Of a DNA stretch of 64,000 nucleotides, positions 17,807 through 28,281 are shown in pieces. The DNA lies in NCBI RefSeq assembly GCF_018492665.1, contig NZ_JAFVME010000001.1, forward strand, positions 434,001 to 498,000, given 5' to 3'. Both the position numbers and the translations under genes were made by a program. Below the pieces are notes generated by a model. That model had not been told where the DNA came from. It saw only the letters and a list, made by a program, of their open reading frames with translations, and searched no databases. This stretch comes from Pedobacter sp. B4-66 (GTDB taxonomy: Bacteria; Bacteroidota; Bacteroidia; Sphingobacteriales; Sphingobacteriaceae). Each line of letters starts with the position of its first letter. Positions within the stretch are counted from its first letter, which is position 1.

Positions 17807-20218
17807 TTACTCATATTTCAGCGCCTTTACAGGATTGCTAACCGCGGCCTTTCTTGCCTGTAAGCTCACAGTAAATAACGCTATTATTAAAGACATTAAA
17901 GTTGCAAGCACAAATGGAGCGAACGGCATATCAACCCGATAGGCAAATCCCTGGAGCCATTTATTCATGATGATGTAAGAAACAGGCCAGCTAACTAAGT
18001 TAGCCACTACGACCATCACCATAAAAGAGCGATTCAACATATTTACTATTTGCAAATTAGATGCGCCCAACACTTTACGAACAGCAATTTCTTTGGTTCT
18101 TCGTTTTGAAACAAATGCTGATAAGGCAAATAAACCAAGCAAAGAAAGTAATATTGAAAAGACACTAAAAATTGTAATCATTTTCATGAAACGTTTGTCT
18201 GAAAGTATCTGCGCCTGAAAAGCATCTTCACCAGAGGTATATATCATCGGAAATTCAGGGGAAATTTTCATCCACTCCAACCTTACTGACTCGACCATAT
18301 GTTGGTAATTATCAGTATTGAAACGGACTAAAAGATTATTGGTACTAGACATGCCACCCAAATGAGTAACCTTATAAACTGTAGGCAAAACAGTCTTATC
18401 AAAACCTTCATTATTATAATCTTTGATCACTCCGATGATGCGAAAAGTATATTTTTTCTTTTCGTCTGGCACATCATAGTCCTGTCCAACAATATTTCCA
18501 CCAAGTAATTTTGCAGCTGCTTCATTTAAAACAACCGTATTTACTGTATCCTGTTTATACTCTTTAGAGAACAGCCTACCACTAACCAGTTGTACACCCA
18601 AAGCTGGCAATGTTTCCATGGTAACTGTTACAGTATTGAAATCAAAGGTGTTACTTTTATACACTACTTTTTCAGAAACATTAAATGAATTACCCATTAC
18701 CTGAGTTGTAGTGGCTACGTATTCAACTCCGGGTATTTTTTTTATCCTTTCAGCAAACCGTTCATCATAATTGGTTGATATATTGATGAGATGAGAACGA
18801 TCAAAACCAAGATCCTTATTCACTAAGAAATTTGTTTGTGATTGCATTACACCAATTGAGATTATAAATGTTGCCGCAATTGCAAACTGAACAATAACTA
18901 ATCCGTTTCTTAAAGCAATTCCTTTAAAACTATGCTCATAATTTCCTTTTAATACAGCAATGGGATTATAGTTAGACAGTACAGCTGCAGGGTACAAACC
19001 AGCCAATAAGGTAACTACAATAAAGACAGCTAATAGCTGGAACAATATAACTACTAGCTTTGTATTGTGCCAAAAGCTAAGCTGTACATCAAAATTACTA
19101 CTAAAGGCGGGCAGTAACAGTTCAACAAGTGCAATACTAACTAATAAGGCCAGCATACTTTGAATGGCCGCCTCTAAAAGAAACTGCCATATAAGCTGTT
19201 TCTTGCTTGTCCCCAATACCTTTTTAACACCAACTTCTTTAGCTCTTTGTACAGATTGAGCTGTAGCAAGATTAATAAAATTGATGACAGATATCAGCAG
19301 TAAAAATATAGATAATGCTACTACAGGCTTAATTTTATCAATCCAGTTTTTTGCAAATGGAGGATTAGCATGTACATCTTTTAAAGGAATAATTTTTAAA
19401 CTCGGAACGCGTGTACTTTTAGAACCAGCTTTATTTTGTGTTTCACCATAAAGTTTACTTTTATAATCAAAATGAGCGCTGTTAATTGTTTTATTTAGCG
19501 CATTTGTATCTATTGCTGCATTTACTAAACCGTATATTTTACAAGGAGTCGTGACATTCAAATTCTCCGGATCTTTTTCTCTTTCTCCGTCATGCAGTAT
19601 TGCATTAAACTTAAGGCTTTCTGGAGCAGAGGGATCTTCAACCACACCTGTTACAGTATAGGTTGAGCCAGAATCGCCCTTCCACCCAAATACCTTAAGG
19701 GTTTTTCCTAAAGCCTCATTAGTACCAAACAACAACTTTGCAGTACTTCGCTTCAGAACTACTGAATTAGGGGATTGCAATGCATTATTTTTGTTACCCT
19801 GCAGAAACTGATAAGGGAATACCTTAAAGAATAGAGAATCGGCATTAACAAATCCCTTTAACAATAAAGGGTCGGCAAGTCCGGTTTTTATGGAAAGAAC
19901 ATCCCCCCAATCATTATCAATCTTAGTAACATATTTAAACTGAGGGATGCTTTTTTTGAGCATTGCTGCATTTCTGGAATTATTAAGTTCCTGCCAATGC
20001 GGCTTATTATCAGGAGTAGAAAGGTTGTGAAATTCTCTGATCTGATAAACATTCTCTAGTTTCGGATCCCATTTGTCATAACTATTTTCATGGTTAATAA
20101 ATAACAATAAGAGCACAAAACCAGTAAGTCCAAGTGCCAATCCTCCAATATTAATTGCAGTATAAACCCTGTTTTTAACCAGATTACGAAAGGCTATTTT
20201 AAGATTGAGTTTGAACAT
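17807..20218 (-). CDS. MacB/FtsX-type ABC transporter permease (array copy 9)
   Basis: An 803-residue two-repeat permease with the same layout as the rest of the array: TM1 (IGGLALGLTGFVLLLLFIN), large periplasmic domain, three TM helices, then a second similar half. Coupling motifs are QRAKEVGVKKVLGT and RRTKEIAVRKVLGA. The C-terminus is SNPVKALKYE. It pairs by sequence with copy 10 and lies 17 bases downstream of the second ATPase gene, so this ATPase plus copies 9 and 10 may have formed one older transporter module to which other copies were added (inference). Confidence 0.93.
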   Translation of the reverse strand: MFKLNLKIAFRNLVKNRVYTAINIGGLALGLTGFVLLLLFINHENSYDKWDPKLENVYQIREFHNLSTPDNKPHWQELNNSRNAAMLKKSIPQFKYVTKIDNDWGDVLSIKTGLADPLLLKGFVNADSLFFKVFPYQFLQGNKNNALQSPNSVVLKRSTAKLLFGTNEALGKTLKVFGWKGDSGSTYTVTGVVEDPSAPESLKFNAILHDGEREKDPENLNVTTPCKIYGLVNAAIDTNALNKTINSAHFDYKSKLYGETQNKAGSKSTRVPSLKIIPLKDVHANPPFAKNWIDKIKPVVALSIFLLLISVINFINLATAQSVQRAKEVGVKKVLGTSKKQLIWQFLLEAAIQSMLALLVSIALVELLLPAFSSNFDVQLSFWHNTKLVVILFQLLAVFIVVTLLAGLYPAAVLSNYNPIAVLKGNYEHSFKGIALRNGLVIVQFAIAATFIISIGVMQSQTNFLVNKDLGFDRSHLINISTNYDERFAERIKKIPGVEYVATTTQVMGNSFNVSEKVVYKSNTFDFNTVTVTMETLPALGVQLVSGRLFSKEYKQDTVNTVVLNEAAAKLLGGNIVGQDYDVPDEKKKYTFRIIGVIKDYNNEGFDKTVLPTVYKVTHLGGMSSTNNLLVRFNTDNYQHMVESVRLEWMKISPEFPMIYTSGEDAFQAQILSDKRFMKMITIFSVFSILLSLLGLFALSAFVSKRRTKEIAVRKVLGASNLQIVNMLNRSFMVMVVVANLVSWPVSYIIMNKWLQGFAYRVDMPFAPFVLATLMSLIIALFTVSLQARKAAVSNPVKALKYE

Positions 20219-20235
20219 ATGTTATCAGGGATTCT

Positions 20236-20925
20236 TTAAACAGTTTGTGAGACAGTAACATCCTCCTTAATAACCCCATCCAATAAATGTAGGATACGAC
20301 TACCATAGGCAGCATTAACTTCAGAGTGGGTAACCTGAACTATTGTAATCCCCTCCTCTTCGTTTAGTTTTTTAAACAGTTCCATAATTTGCAATGCCTG
20401 TGCAGATTGTAGGTTTCCTGTAGGCTCATCGGCTAAAATGATAGATGGCTGTGCTACCAAAGCACGTGCAATACCTACCAATTGTTGTTGACCCCCTGAC
20501 AATTGATTAGGAAAAAGATCACTTTTAGCTACCATATTAAACCTATCCAACATATCAGCAATGCGACTTCTACGCTCAGAGCCCGGAACTTTTTTATAGA
20601 GTAATGGAGCCTCAATGTTTTCAGCTACCGTCATTTCATCAATTAAATGATAAGCCTGAAACACAAAGCCAATATGGTTGCGATACAATTCTATGCGCTT
20701 ACGTTCGTTTAATGAAACTACATCTTCGCCCATAAACTCATACTGTCCGTAGGTAGGCTCTTCCAGCATCCCTAGTATATTTAGTAAAGTAGATTTACCG
20801 GCACCAGACGGGCCCATAATGGAAACAAATTCACCTTGTTTTATGCTGGTAGTTACGTGACGGAGGATGTAACTTTTTACACCTTTATTTGCGTAATATT
20901 TTTCTATGTTTTTTAGTTCTATCAT
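20236..20925 (-). CDS. ABC transporter ATPase, MacB/LolD type, with altered D-loop
   Basis: A 229-residue nucleotide-binding subunit. Walker A GPSGAGKST (38-46), Q-loop FVFQAYHL, signature LSGGQQQ (142-148), Walker B SIILADEP with catalytic Glu167, and switch His200 are all present. The D-loop, usually GNLDS, reads GNLQS (Gln173), and the residue after QQQ is Leu149 instead of the usual Arg. The sister ATPase at 40253 keeps both. This could alter ATP-site cross-talk, or mark a specialised subunit. It lies inside the second unit, between permease copies 8 and 9, with gaps of 32 and 17 bases. Confidence 0.95.
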   Translation of the reverse strand: MIELKNIEKYYANKGVKSYILRHVTTSIKQGEFVSIMGPSGAGKSTLLNILGMLEEPTYGQYEFMGEDVVSLNERKRIELYRNHIGFVFQAYHLIDEMTVAENIEAPLLYKKVPGSERRSRIADMLDRFNMVAKSDLFPNQLSGGQQQLVGIARALVAQPSIILADEPTGNLQSAQALQIMELFKKLNEEEGITIVQVTHSEVNAAYGSRILHLLDGVIKEDVTVSQTV

Positions 20926-20957
20926 GATGTTCAGGTTAAATCGGGTTCAATATTATT

Positions 20958-23348
20958 TTATTCGTATTTCAATGCATCTATAGGATTTGTATTCGCAGCC
21001 CTGTAAGAGCGCAGACTTACAGTAATTAGGGTAATGCCTATAGAAAGTAGCATGGCGATCATAAATGGCCAAATACTGAGCGGCGCTTTGTAAGCAAAGC
21101 CTTCCAGCCATTTGGAGATAAATATATAGGAAACAGGCCAGGCAATCAAATTGGCAATGAGTACCATCCAGAGAAATGAACTGTTCAACATTTTTACCAG
21201 TTCTAAAGTAGAGGCTCCGAGTACTTTCCTAATCGCAATTTCTTTTGTTCTTTGGGTGGCGATGAAAGAGATCAATCCGAACAAGCCTATGAAGGATATA
21301 AAAATAACCACACCCGCAAATACTTTAAAAAGCACACTCATCACACGCTCCGTTTCATAAAATGAACTGATCTGGTCGTCCATAAAGCTGGAGTTGTACA
21401 CATAATCAGGAAATGTACTGTTCCATTCACTTTCTATCGCTTTCATCGCAGGCAGGAGTTGTGCGGATTCCATTTTAACGGCAAGCAGGTTATAAACCTG
21501 TTTAAATGAGAACAGTGCTGTAGGTTCTATTTTATCGTGCAGAGAAAAGTTATTAAAGTCCTTAACAACCCCAACAACCGGCATCTTCCGTCCCTGTGTT
21601 GTAATAAATTTACCCAAAATCTCATTGGGGTTAATGATGTTCAGTCTTTTCAGCAGAGTTTCGTTAACTACTGCTTCTCTGATAGTATCAGTTTTTGCCA
21701 GCGCTCTCCCGGCAATAAGTTTTAAAGAAAAGGTATTGATGTAATTCTCATCAGTCGACTTTACACTCAGCTGGAAATTCTCGTCTTTGGTACTGTTATA
21801 TTTAAAACTGGAGCTATTGTTGTTGGTTGATGAGGGGGCTGCATTACAAAAACTTACTGCTTTCACCCCATTGATATGAAGTAGTTTCTCTTTTAAGGTG
21901 TTGAATTTTAGTTGGCTCAGGCTGTCAGAGGGTACATTAACCAATGCAATTGCGTTGGTATCAAACCCTAAAGACTGGGCCCGCATGAAACTCATCTGAT
22001 TAATCACTACCAGGGTACCTACGATCAATACCGATGTGATGGCAAATTGTATAACTACCAGTGCTTTCCTGAGTCCAAGTGCTCCAGTGTTTGCCGCGCT
22101 GATCTTATTTTTTATCGCCAGCGCAGGACTGAAACCTGATACGATCATCGCCGGATAAAAACCTGCAAGAAAACTCACTACCAAAACCAGCAGGAGCATG
22201 AAGATAAATATCACCGGATGCCCGAATAGGCTAAAGGATATATTTCCGCTAAAGAGATTTCTCATCCCGGGCAAGGCCAATTCTGTAAGTACACTGGCAA
22301 TCAGCAGCGCAATGATGGTGATCAAAGCGGTTTCACTTAAAAACTGAAGCACCAGCTGCTTACGCATACTTCCCATTACCTTGCGGACACCTACTTCTTT
22401 GGATCTACTCACTGCCTGAGCCGTTGCCAGGTTAATAAAGTTGATACAGGCTGTAATCAATAAAAAAGCACCAATTACAATAAGCCCAATGATCTGGCTG
22501 TCCGGCATAACTTTCTTGGTAAAGTTGCCGTATTTTTCGTTGTAATGAATCTCGCTGAGTGGCTGAAAATAATGATGTTCCTTTCCTACGCTTCCTTTTT
22601 CATAATATTTATCGATCAGTTTCAGTACCGGAGCTTTAAGTGTTGATGCGTCAGTTCCCTTTTTTAACAAGACATAACACTCGGATCTGGAACTAACAGA
22701 TTGCCAGTTGTTCATACTTTCATCTTTGTCGGTCAGGTAAGAAATAACAACGTTAAACGGGAAACTGCTATTCTCTGGAAAATCCTCAAACACCCCGGTA
22801 ACTTTGAGATCTAATCTGTTTGCAAACCGGATGTTCTTGCCAACGGCATTTTGCCATCTTCCGAAATATTTATCAGCTGTTTCTTTTGACAAGGTAACAG
22901 TGTTTGGAGCAGATAAAGCTTTGCGAGGTTCTCCTTCCAACCATTTGATTTTAATAATATCGAAGAATTGTGGTTCGATATAATAAACACTTGATTCTTC
23001 TTTGATTTCCGGTCTTTCCGATGTAGCCGGGATCTTGATGATGCCGCCCGATTCCTGCACTGCAGCACAATGCTCTATTTGTGGAAAATCATTACGTATT
23101 GCCGCAGCCATAGGTCTGGGTACACCTTTACTGTAAAAATCGCCCTCGGGGTAAGTCCAGGATGATACCACTCTGAATACTCTGTCTTCATTTGAATAAT
23201 TTTTATCAAAACTCAACTCGTACCTTAAGAATATAAAAATAAGCAGACAGGCGGCCAACCCAATGGATAAGCCGATGATATTGATGAATGTATAAGCCTT
23301 ATGTTTCCAAAGATTTCGCAAGGCGATTTTTAAGTTTAATTTAAACAT
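20958..23348 (-). CDS. MacB/FtsX-type ABC transporter permease (array copy 8)
   Basis: A 796-residue two-repeat permease. TM1 is IIGLSIGLAACLLIFIFL. Coupling motifs are SRSKEVGVRKVMGS and QRTKEIAIRKVLGA, and it ends TNPIDALKYE. It is more distant from the other copies than they are from each other, mainly in the periplasmic domains, and base composition is a little more GC-rich than in its neighbours by eye (many cagg/ccgg stretches), so it may have joined the array separately (inference). It is followed after 32 bases by the ATPase with the altered D-loop. Confidence 0.93.
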   Translation of the reverse strand: MFKLNLKIALRNLWKHKAYTFINIIGLSIGLAACLLIFIFLRYELSFDKNYSNEDRVFRVVSSWTYPEGDFYSKGVPRPMAAAIRNDFPQIEHCAAVQESGGIIKIPATSERPEIKEESSVYYIEPQFFDIIKIKWLEGEPRKALSAPNTVTLSKETADKYFGRWQNAVGKNIRFANRLDLKVTGVFEDFPENSSFPFNVVISYLTDKDESMNNWQSVSSRSECYVLLKKGTDASTLKAPVLKLIDKYYEKGSVGKEHHYFQPLSEIHYNEKYGNFTKKVMPDSQIIGLIVIGAFLLITACINFINLATAQAVSRSKEVGVRKVMGSMRKQLVLQFLSETALITIIALLIASVLTELALPGMRNLFSGNISFSLFGHPVIFIFMLLLVLVVSFLAGFYPAMIVSGFSPALAIKNKISAANTGALGLRKALVVIQFAITSVLIVGTLVVINQMSFMRAQSLGFDTNAIALVNVPSDSLSQLKFNTLKEKLLHINGVKAVSFCNAAPSSTNNNSSSFKYNSTKDENFQLSVKSTDENYINTFSLKLIAGRALAKTDTIREAVVNETLLKRLNIINPNEILGKFITTQGRKMPVVGVVKDFNNFSLHDKIEPTALFSFKQVYNLLAVKMESAQLLPAMKAIESEWNSTFPDYVYNSSFMDDQISSFYETERVMSVLFKVFAGVVIFISFIGLFGLISFIATQRTKEIAIRKVLGASTLELVKMLNSSFLWMVLIANLIAWPVSYIFISKWLEGFAYKAPLSIWPFMIAMLLSIGITLITVSLRSYRAANTNPIDALKYE

Positions 23349-23371
23349 CTCAATTCTTATTAGTCGTTTGG

Positions 23372-25744
23372 TTATTCGTATTTAAGTGCATTAATTGGAT
23401 TTGACTTAGCAGTCCTATAAGCCTTATAGCTTACAGTAAGCAAGGATATTGCTATTGTCCCTACAGCTGACAAGACAATTATCCACCAAGGTATTGTAGT
23501 ATGGAATTCGAAATTATCCAACCATTTAATCATGATATAATAGGCTATTGGAGCCGCCAGTACAGTTGCTATAAGAATCATCTTTATAAAAGACAGCGAT
23601 AATAACTGCATTAAACTTGCTACCGAAGCACCCAATACTTTTCTTATTCCAAACTCTTTAGTACGTTGCTCAGCACTGTAAGAGATTAACCCAAATAAGC
23701 CTAAGCAGGATATAAAAATAGCTAAACCTCCAAACAGATTAGACAAAATCCCCAAGGTCTTCTCTTTGGTAAGTTTTTCCGCATATATAGAATTCATAAA
23801 CTTGATTTCTACAGGATATGACGGATTTATTTCTTTGGTAATGCTGGTAATGGTTTCAATATTTTGTTGAAGGTTATTACTCGCATTTAAACGCATTGTA
23901 ATTGCACCAGTCCCTACTTTGTTAAAATAAACAACCATCGGACTGTTTGATTGATATGGTGAATCCCATATGTAATCATCAAAAACCCCAATGATGGTAA
24001 AATTAGCATCAAACATCTTAATAATCTCTCCAACAGGCTTTTTTAGTCCCATTACCTTAACGGCTGAGGCGCTAACCATCACTGCCGAAGAATCGGAGGC
24101 ATACTTTTTATTAAAGTCTCTACCGCTGATCAGTTTAATTCCATTTGTACTGATATAGTCATACGTAGTTCCAACTCTATTGAACATCACCTTATTTTCA
24201 GGCTGTGGCATCCCCTGCCATTCTAACCCGGTAAAATTAGAACCATGATGTGATAGGTTAACAGATGACTGATACATAGTTGTAACAGCACCGGATTTTA
24301 ACAGCCTTGTTTTAAGTAGCTCAAATTTCTCTATAAGCTGCCCGTCTTGTGGCATTTCAACCAACGCATTCACGTCAAACCCTACAGGTTTGTTTTTTAT
24401 AAACTGAATTTGTTTATAAATAACCAAGGTAGAAATGATCAGTATAATCGTAAAACAAAACTGCCCAATTACTAACACTTTTCTTAAACTAAAAGAAAAG
24501 AACCCCTTACCTTCTACATTTCTTTTGAGTGATTGGGTAGGATTAAATGAAGATAAATAAAATGCAGGGTAACTACCGGCAATTAGGCCCGTAAGTAACA
24601 CAACAGACAAAAGCCCTAACCAGATGTAAGAATTAAAATAAGGAATGCTCATTTCAATATTCAACAGATTATTGAAAACCGGGATAAACGATTCTATCAA
24701 TACAATCGCAATGATTACGCTAATTAATGTAAGCACCATAGATTCGGCCAGGAACTGCACAATCAATGATCTCCTGTTTGCCCCTATCGTTTTCTTTATG
24801 CCCACCTCCTTGGCACGTTTTTCTGACTTTGCAGTTGCCATGTTCATAAAGTTGATACATGCAATCAATAGTATGCCTATAGCTAATGCTGTAAAAAGCC
24901 ATATTTGTTCAATATCACCACCTACGCTTTTACCCTCTTCAAACTTTCCATACAGGTGCATTTTACTTAGTGGGAACAGAAAGTTAGGTTGTGAAATTTG
25001 TTTATTGTTTCTTTTGACCAACTCATCAATTTTCTTATTAACCAGGTCAAGGTTTGCATCCGGCCTTAAAGAAACTAATGTTATGAAGCTATAATTACTC
25101 CAGTTTAAATCTTTCGCACCTTCATCTATTATTTCATAAAAAGACCATGGCATTAAATAATCGAATCTATTAGAACTGTTCTCCGGAAGATCTTGTATAA
25201 CTCCGGTAATCTTCAGATTCTCTTTCTCCTGATATTTAACAGTTTTATTTAAAACATCTGTTGTTCCGAATAGGGTTTTAGCAGTGCTTTCAGTTAGGAT
25301 TACTGACCTTGGATCTGTTAAAGCTGTTTTAGGATCGCCTGAAATGAAATGGTAATCGTACATTTTCAGAATATCAGATTCAGCAAATTTGGACTTCTTT
25401 TTAAAACCATTAATTCCGTTTGCAATTAAACCCATATTGCCGTAGTCCATTCGACTTATGTATTGTACTTCCGGAATCTCTCGTTTAATTAGTGGGGCAA
25501 AAGCAGTTGTCGACCCATTAAATGTTACAAAAATCTTCCCTTTGTCGTCAAGAACGTTAGTCATTACCACATGTACATTCGCAGAATCTTTCGACTGTTT
25601 ATCAAAATTCCACTCGTACATCACGTAAATCAACAGCATTAAACATGCTGCAAGGCCAATAGCTAATCCAATAACATTTATAAAAGAAGATATCTTGTTC
25701 TTCCAAATACTTCGTAAGATGATTTTTAAATTCAGTTTGAACAT
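23372..25744 (-). CDS. MacB/FtsX-type ABC transporter permease (array copy 7, first of second unit)
   Basis: A 790-residue two-repeat permease. TM1 is VIGLAIGLAACLMLLIYVMY. Coupling motifs are KRAKEVGIKKTIGA and EQRTKEFGIRKVLGASVASL, and it ends SNPINALKYE. It is clearly closest to copy 2 (35431-37803), which shares SAEQRTKEFG and the tail TVS.KAY; these two bracket the four near-identical copies 3-6. A sigma-54-type promoter ends 24 bases before its ATG, and two regulator-like dyads lie further upstream, so it heads the second transcription unit. Confidence 0.94.
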   Translation of the reverse strand: MFKLNLKIILRSIWKNKISSFINVIGLAIGLAACLMLLIYVMYEWNFDKQSKDSANVHVVMTNVLDDKGKIFVTFNGSTTAFAPLIKREIPEVQYISRMDYGNMGLIANGINGFKKKSKFAESDILKMYDYHFISGDPKTALTDPRSVILTESTAKTLFGTTDVLNKTVKYQEKENLKITGVIQDLPENSSNRFDYLMPWSFYEIIDEGAKDLNWSNYSFITLVSLRPDANLDLVNKKIDELVKRNNKQISQPNFLFPLSKMHLYGKFEEGKSVGGDIEQIWLFTALAIGILLIACINFMNMATAKSEKRAKEVGIKKTIGANRRSLIVQFLAESMVLTLISVIIAIVLIESFIPVFNNLLNIEMSIPYFNSYIWLGLLSVVLLTGLIAGSYPAFYLSSFNPTQSLKRNVEGKGFFSFSLRKVLVIGQFCFTIILIISTLVIYKQIQFIKNKPVGFDVNALVEMPQDGQLIEKFELLKTRLLKSGAVTTMYQSSVNLSHHGSNFTGLEWQGMPQPENKVMFNRVGTTYDYISTNGIKLISGRDFNKKYASDSSAVMVSASAVKVMGLKKPVGEIIKMFDANFTIIGVFDDYIWDSPYQSNSPMVVYFNKVGTGAITMRLNASNNLQQNIETITSITKEINPSYPVEIKFMNSIYAEKLTKEKTLGILSNLFGGLAIFISCLGLFGLISYSAEQRTKEFGIRKVLGASVASLMQLLSLSFIKMILIATVLAAPIAYYIMIKWLDNFEFHTTIPWWIIVLSAVGTIAISLLTVSYKAYRTAKSNPINALKYE

Positions 25745-25767
25745 TGCACCATGATTTTGTTTCAGAT

Positions 25768-25783
25768 TGCTAATCGTATGCCA
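25768..25783 (-). promoter_or_regulatory. Sigma-54 (-24/-12) promoter of the second permease unit
   Basis: On the minus strand the sequence is TGGCATACGATTAGCA. GG and GC are spaced exactly as in the -24/-12 consensus TGGCACG-N4-TTGCA. The start site would fall near 25757, 13 bases before the ATG at 25744. Confidence 0.8.
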
Positions 25784-25846
25784 AATTAAAAAAACAGCCC
25801 ATAAAGCTAAAAATCAAACAATTACCAACAAAAACAAAGTATTACA

Positions 25847-25883
25847 TGTTCATTATCGGACAGGATTCGTACACTAATGAACA
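25847..25883 (-). promoter_or_regulatory. Tandem enhancer-type dyads upstream of the second unit
   Basis: Two 16-mers start 21 bp apart: TGTTCATTATCGGACA (25847-25862) and CGTACACTAATGAACA (25868-25883). They resemble the pair at 42432-42468 (14/16 and 11/16 identities to the corresponding member), and the distance to the promoter is the same at both places. They are likely sites for the NtrC-family regulator at 42505. Confidence 0.72.
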
Positions 25884-25890
25884 ATGCTGT

Positions 25891-28257
25891 TTATTCATAT
25901 TTCAATGCATCAACAGGATTGGCCTTTGCCACTTTTACCGATTGTATACTGACTGTTAAAATTGCAATCAGAAATGATAATGCAACTGCAATAGCAAATG
26001 GCAGTATGGATATTGCAACTCTAAAACTATAAGCAGACAACCAATGATTTATAATGATATAAGCAAGAGGGAAGGCTATAAGATTTGCTACAGCAACTAG
26101 TTTAATGAAATCCTTATTTAAAAGTGTTAGGATATTTACGGTACTGGCGCCTAAAACTTTACGTATACTAATTTCTTTCTTACGCTGCTCTGCCATAAAC
26201 AATGCAAGGCCTAATAAGCCAAGGCACGAAATAAATATGGCAAAGCCACCAAACCAGTTAGACAGCATTCCTAATCGTTTCTCATTTTGAAGTTTATCTT
26301 CAAAATCATCACGAACAAATCTTCTGTCGACCGGAAAATTAGGATTCAGTTTCTTAATTATTTCATCTATCTGAGTTACCGACCTACTAACATTCTGTTC
26401 AGGATTTAGCCTGGCTAAAAGATAGCTATAGTTTGTGGTTGGATGATATATCACTAGGGGACTGGCATTTTGATAAGGAGATTCCATTACAAAATCCTTT
26501 ACGAAACCAACTATAGTAATAGGTGTTCCGCCCCATGTTATAACCTTACCGACTGGATTTTTTAATCCCATTATTTTTGCTGCAGCTTGGTTTATCATCA
26601 CATTTGTTGTGTCAACAAATTGAGAAGAAAACTCTCTCCCAGCCAATAGTGTTGTTCCAACAGTTTTAGTAAAATCATCTCCTGCCCCACGGAAATTAAT
26701 TAAATTTAAGTCATTGAGTCCTTTACCCGGCCAGCTAAAATCATAGGTGGTATTTCCACCGCCATTTAAACTCTGACTAAAATAAGTAACTGAACTTACT
26801 GCACCAGACTTTAAAAGTTGTTCTTTAGCGAGATCCATTTTTGCCTTACTTTTAAGATCCCCTAGCAATGGCAGTTCAATTAATCCATTTCTATCATAAC
26901 CAACTGGCTTGTTTTTAATAAAGTTTAATTGCTGATAAATAACACTTGTGCATACAATTAAACAGGCTGCAAATACAAACTGAAATACCACCAATACTTT
27001 TCTTACTGATATTGATGAACCCCCGGCTACATTAAACCCTTTTAATACTTTAACAGGTTCAAAGGAAGAGAGGTAAAATGCCGGATAACTACCCGCAATA
27101 AAACCAGTTATAATGGTTAAACCAATTAAAGTGCACCAAAACTCCCAGCTATTATAGTTAATAGCCAACTGAATATCCAACAAATGATTAAAATAAGGCA
27201 AACTAAGCTCTAACGAGATAAAAGCGATGCCCATACCAATAAAAGACAGCAACATAGACTCTAGCATAAACTGGCTGATGAGCGACTTTCTAGAAGACCC
27301 TATTGCTTTCCGAACCCCTACTTCTCTTGCCCTTTTTTCTGATCTCGCTGTTGAAAGATTCATAAAGTTTACACAAGCAATTAGCAAAATGCAGAATGCC
27401 AGTATAAGAAATATTCTGATCTGATCTATCTTACCCCCTGTTGATTTTCCATTTTCAAATTTATCATAGAGGTGCCATTTTGAGAAAGGGTGCATAGACC
27501 CTTCATTTGAAGAATTTTTCTGATTTGCGTAGAATACATTTTTTATAAATCCACTTGCATTCTCAAAATATTTATTGTCTTTAAGCTGCATTAGGGTAAG
27601 ACAATAACTGTTTCCCCATCCTGGCGATCCCCTTACCCACTCATTAAGCTTTTCATTTAATGCCCATGGCATCAGGTAGTCGAATTGTAACGTGCTGTTA
27701 ACTGGAACATCCTGAATAACAGCCTCAACTTTTAGTGGTTCTACATTCTGAAACTTTACAATCTTATTAATTGGGTCTTCATTGCCGAATAAATTCTTAG
27801 CAAGTGTTTCTGTCAGTATTACTGTATTAACTTCATGCAAAGCTTTTTCCGGGTTCCCTTTTATAAATTTATAATCAAGTATTTTGAGCAATGCAGCATC
27901 AGCAAAAATAGCCCCTTTTTTAAAGTTCTTATTCTGATAACTGATCAGTTCATTACCGGGATAACTAGAGCGTGAGGCATAAGCCACGCCAGGTGCTTTT
28001 TGTCTAATCTCCTCAGCCATAACTGATGGTGTATAGCCATAGCCAACAACACCTGAATTTGTTTTAGAATTGAGGCGCACCACGTATGTTTTATCATAAT
28101 TCTTAAACTGTTTATCGTAACTCCACTCATAGGCAACATACATGAGCAGTAACATACAACTGGCCAAACCAATAGCCAGGCCTCCCACATTAATCAATGT
28201 GTAGACCTTGTTTTTCCAAAGGTTCCTTAGTGCTATTTTTAAGTTTAATCTGAACAT
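25891..28257 (-). CDS. MacB/FtsX-type ABC transporter permease (array copy 6, last of first unit)
   Basis: A 788-residue two-repeat permease of the most tightly related subgroup (copies 3-6). Shared marks are MFRLNLKIALRNLWKNKVYT, NWFGGFAIFISCLGLLGLAL and EQRKKEISIRKVLGA; it ends ANPVDALKYE. The first coupling helix is KRAREVGVRKAIGS. It lies 24 bases after copy 5 and is followed by a 146-base gap holding the enhancer dyads and sigma-54 promoter of the next unit; no terminator hairpin is obvious there, so read-through into the second unit is possible. Confidence 0.94.
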   Translation of the reverse strand: MFRLNLKIALRNLWKNKVYTLINVGGLAIGLASCMLLLMYVAYEWSYDKQFKNYDKTYVVRLNSKTNSGVVGYGYTPSVMAEEIRQKAPGVAYASRSSYPGNELISYQNKNFKKGAIFADAALLKILDYKFIKGNPEKALHEVNTVILTETLAKNLFGNEDPINKIVKFQNVEPLKVEAVIQDVPVNSTLQFDYLMPWALNEKLNEWVRGSPGWGNSYCLTLMQLKDNKYFENASGFIKNVFYANQKNSSNEGSMHPFSKWHLYDKFENGKSTGGKIDQIRIFLILAFCILLIACVNFMNLSTARSEKRAREVGVRKAIGSSRKSLISQFMLESMLLSFIGMGIAFISLELSLPYFNHLLDIQLAINYNSWEFWCTLIGLTIITGFIAGSYPAFYLSSFEPVKVLKGFNVAGGSSISVRKVLVVFQFVFAACLIVCTSVIYQQLNFIKNKPVGYDRNGLIELPLLGDLKSKAKMDLAKEQLLKSGAVSSVTYFSQSLNGGGNTTYDFSWPGKGLNDLNLINFRGAGDDFTKTVGTTLLAGREFSSQFVDTTNVMINQAAAKIMGLKNPVGKVITWGGTPITIVGFVKDFVMESPYQNASPLVIYHPTTNYSYLLARLNPEQNVSRSVTQIDEIIKKLNPNFPVDRRFVRDDFEDKLQNEKRLGMLSNWFGGFAIFISCLGLLGLALFMAEQRKKEISIRKVLGASTVNILTLLNKDFIKLVAVANLIAFPLAYIIINHWLSAYSFRVAISILPFAIAVALSFLIAILTVSIQSVKVAKANPVDALKYE

Positions 28258-28281
28258 GACTTAGCTTTTAGAGATTATTTA

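Noticed and set aside
24645..25094. 149-codon open frame antisense to permease copy 7
   Set aside because: Lies wholly inside a clear gene on the other strand; its composition reflects the complement of membrane-segment codons, and similar frames recur opposite other copies.
25745..25890. Insertion element remnant in the larger gap of the permease array
   Set aside because: The gap is fully explained by a sigma-54 promoter and the two enhancer-type dyads.
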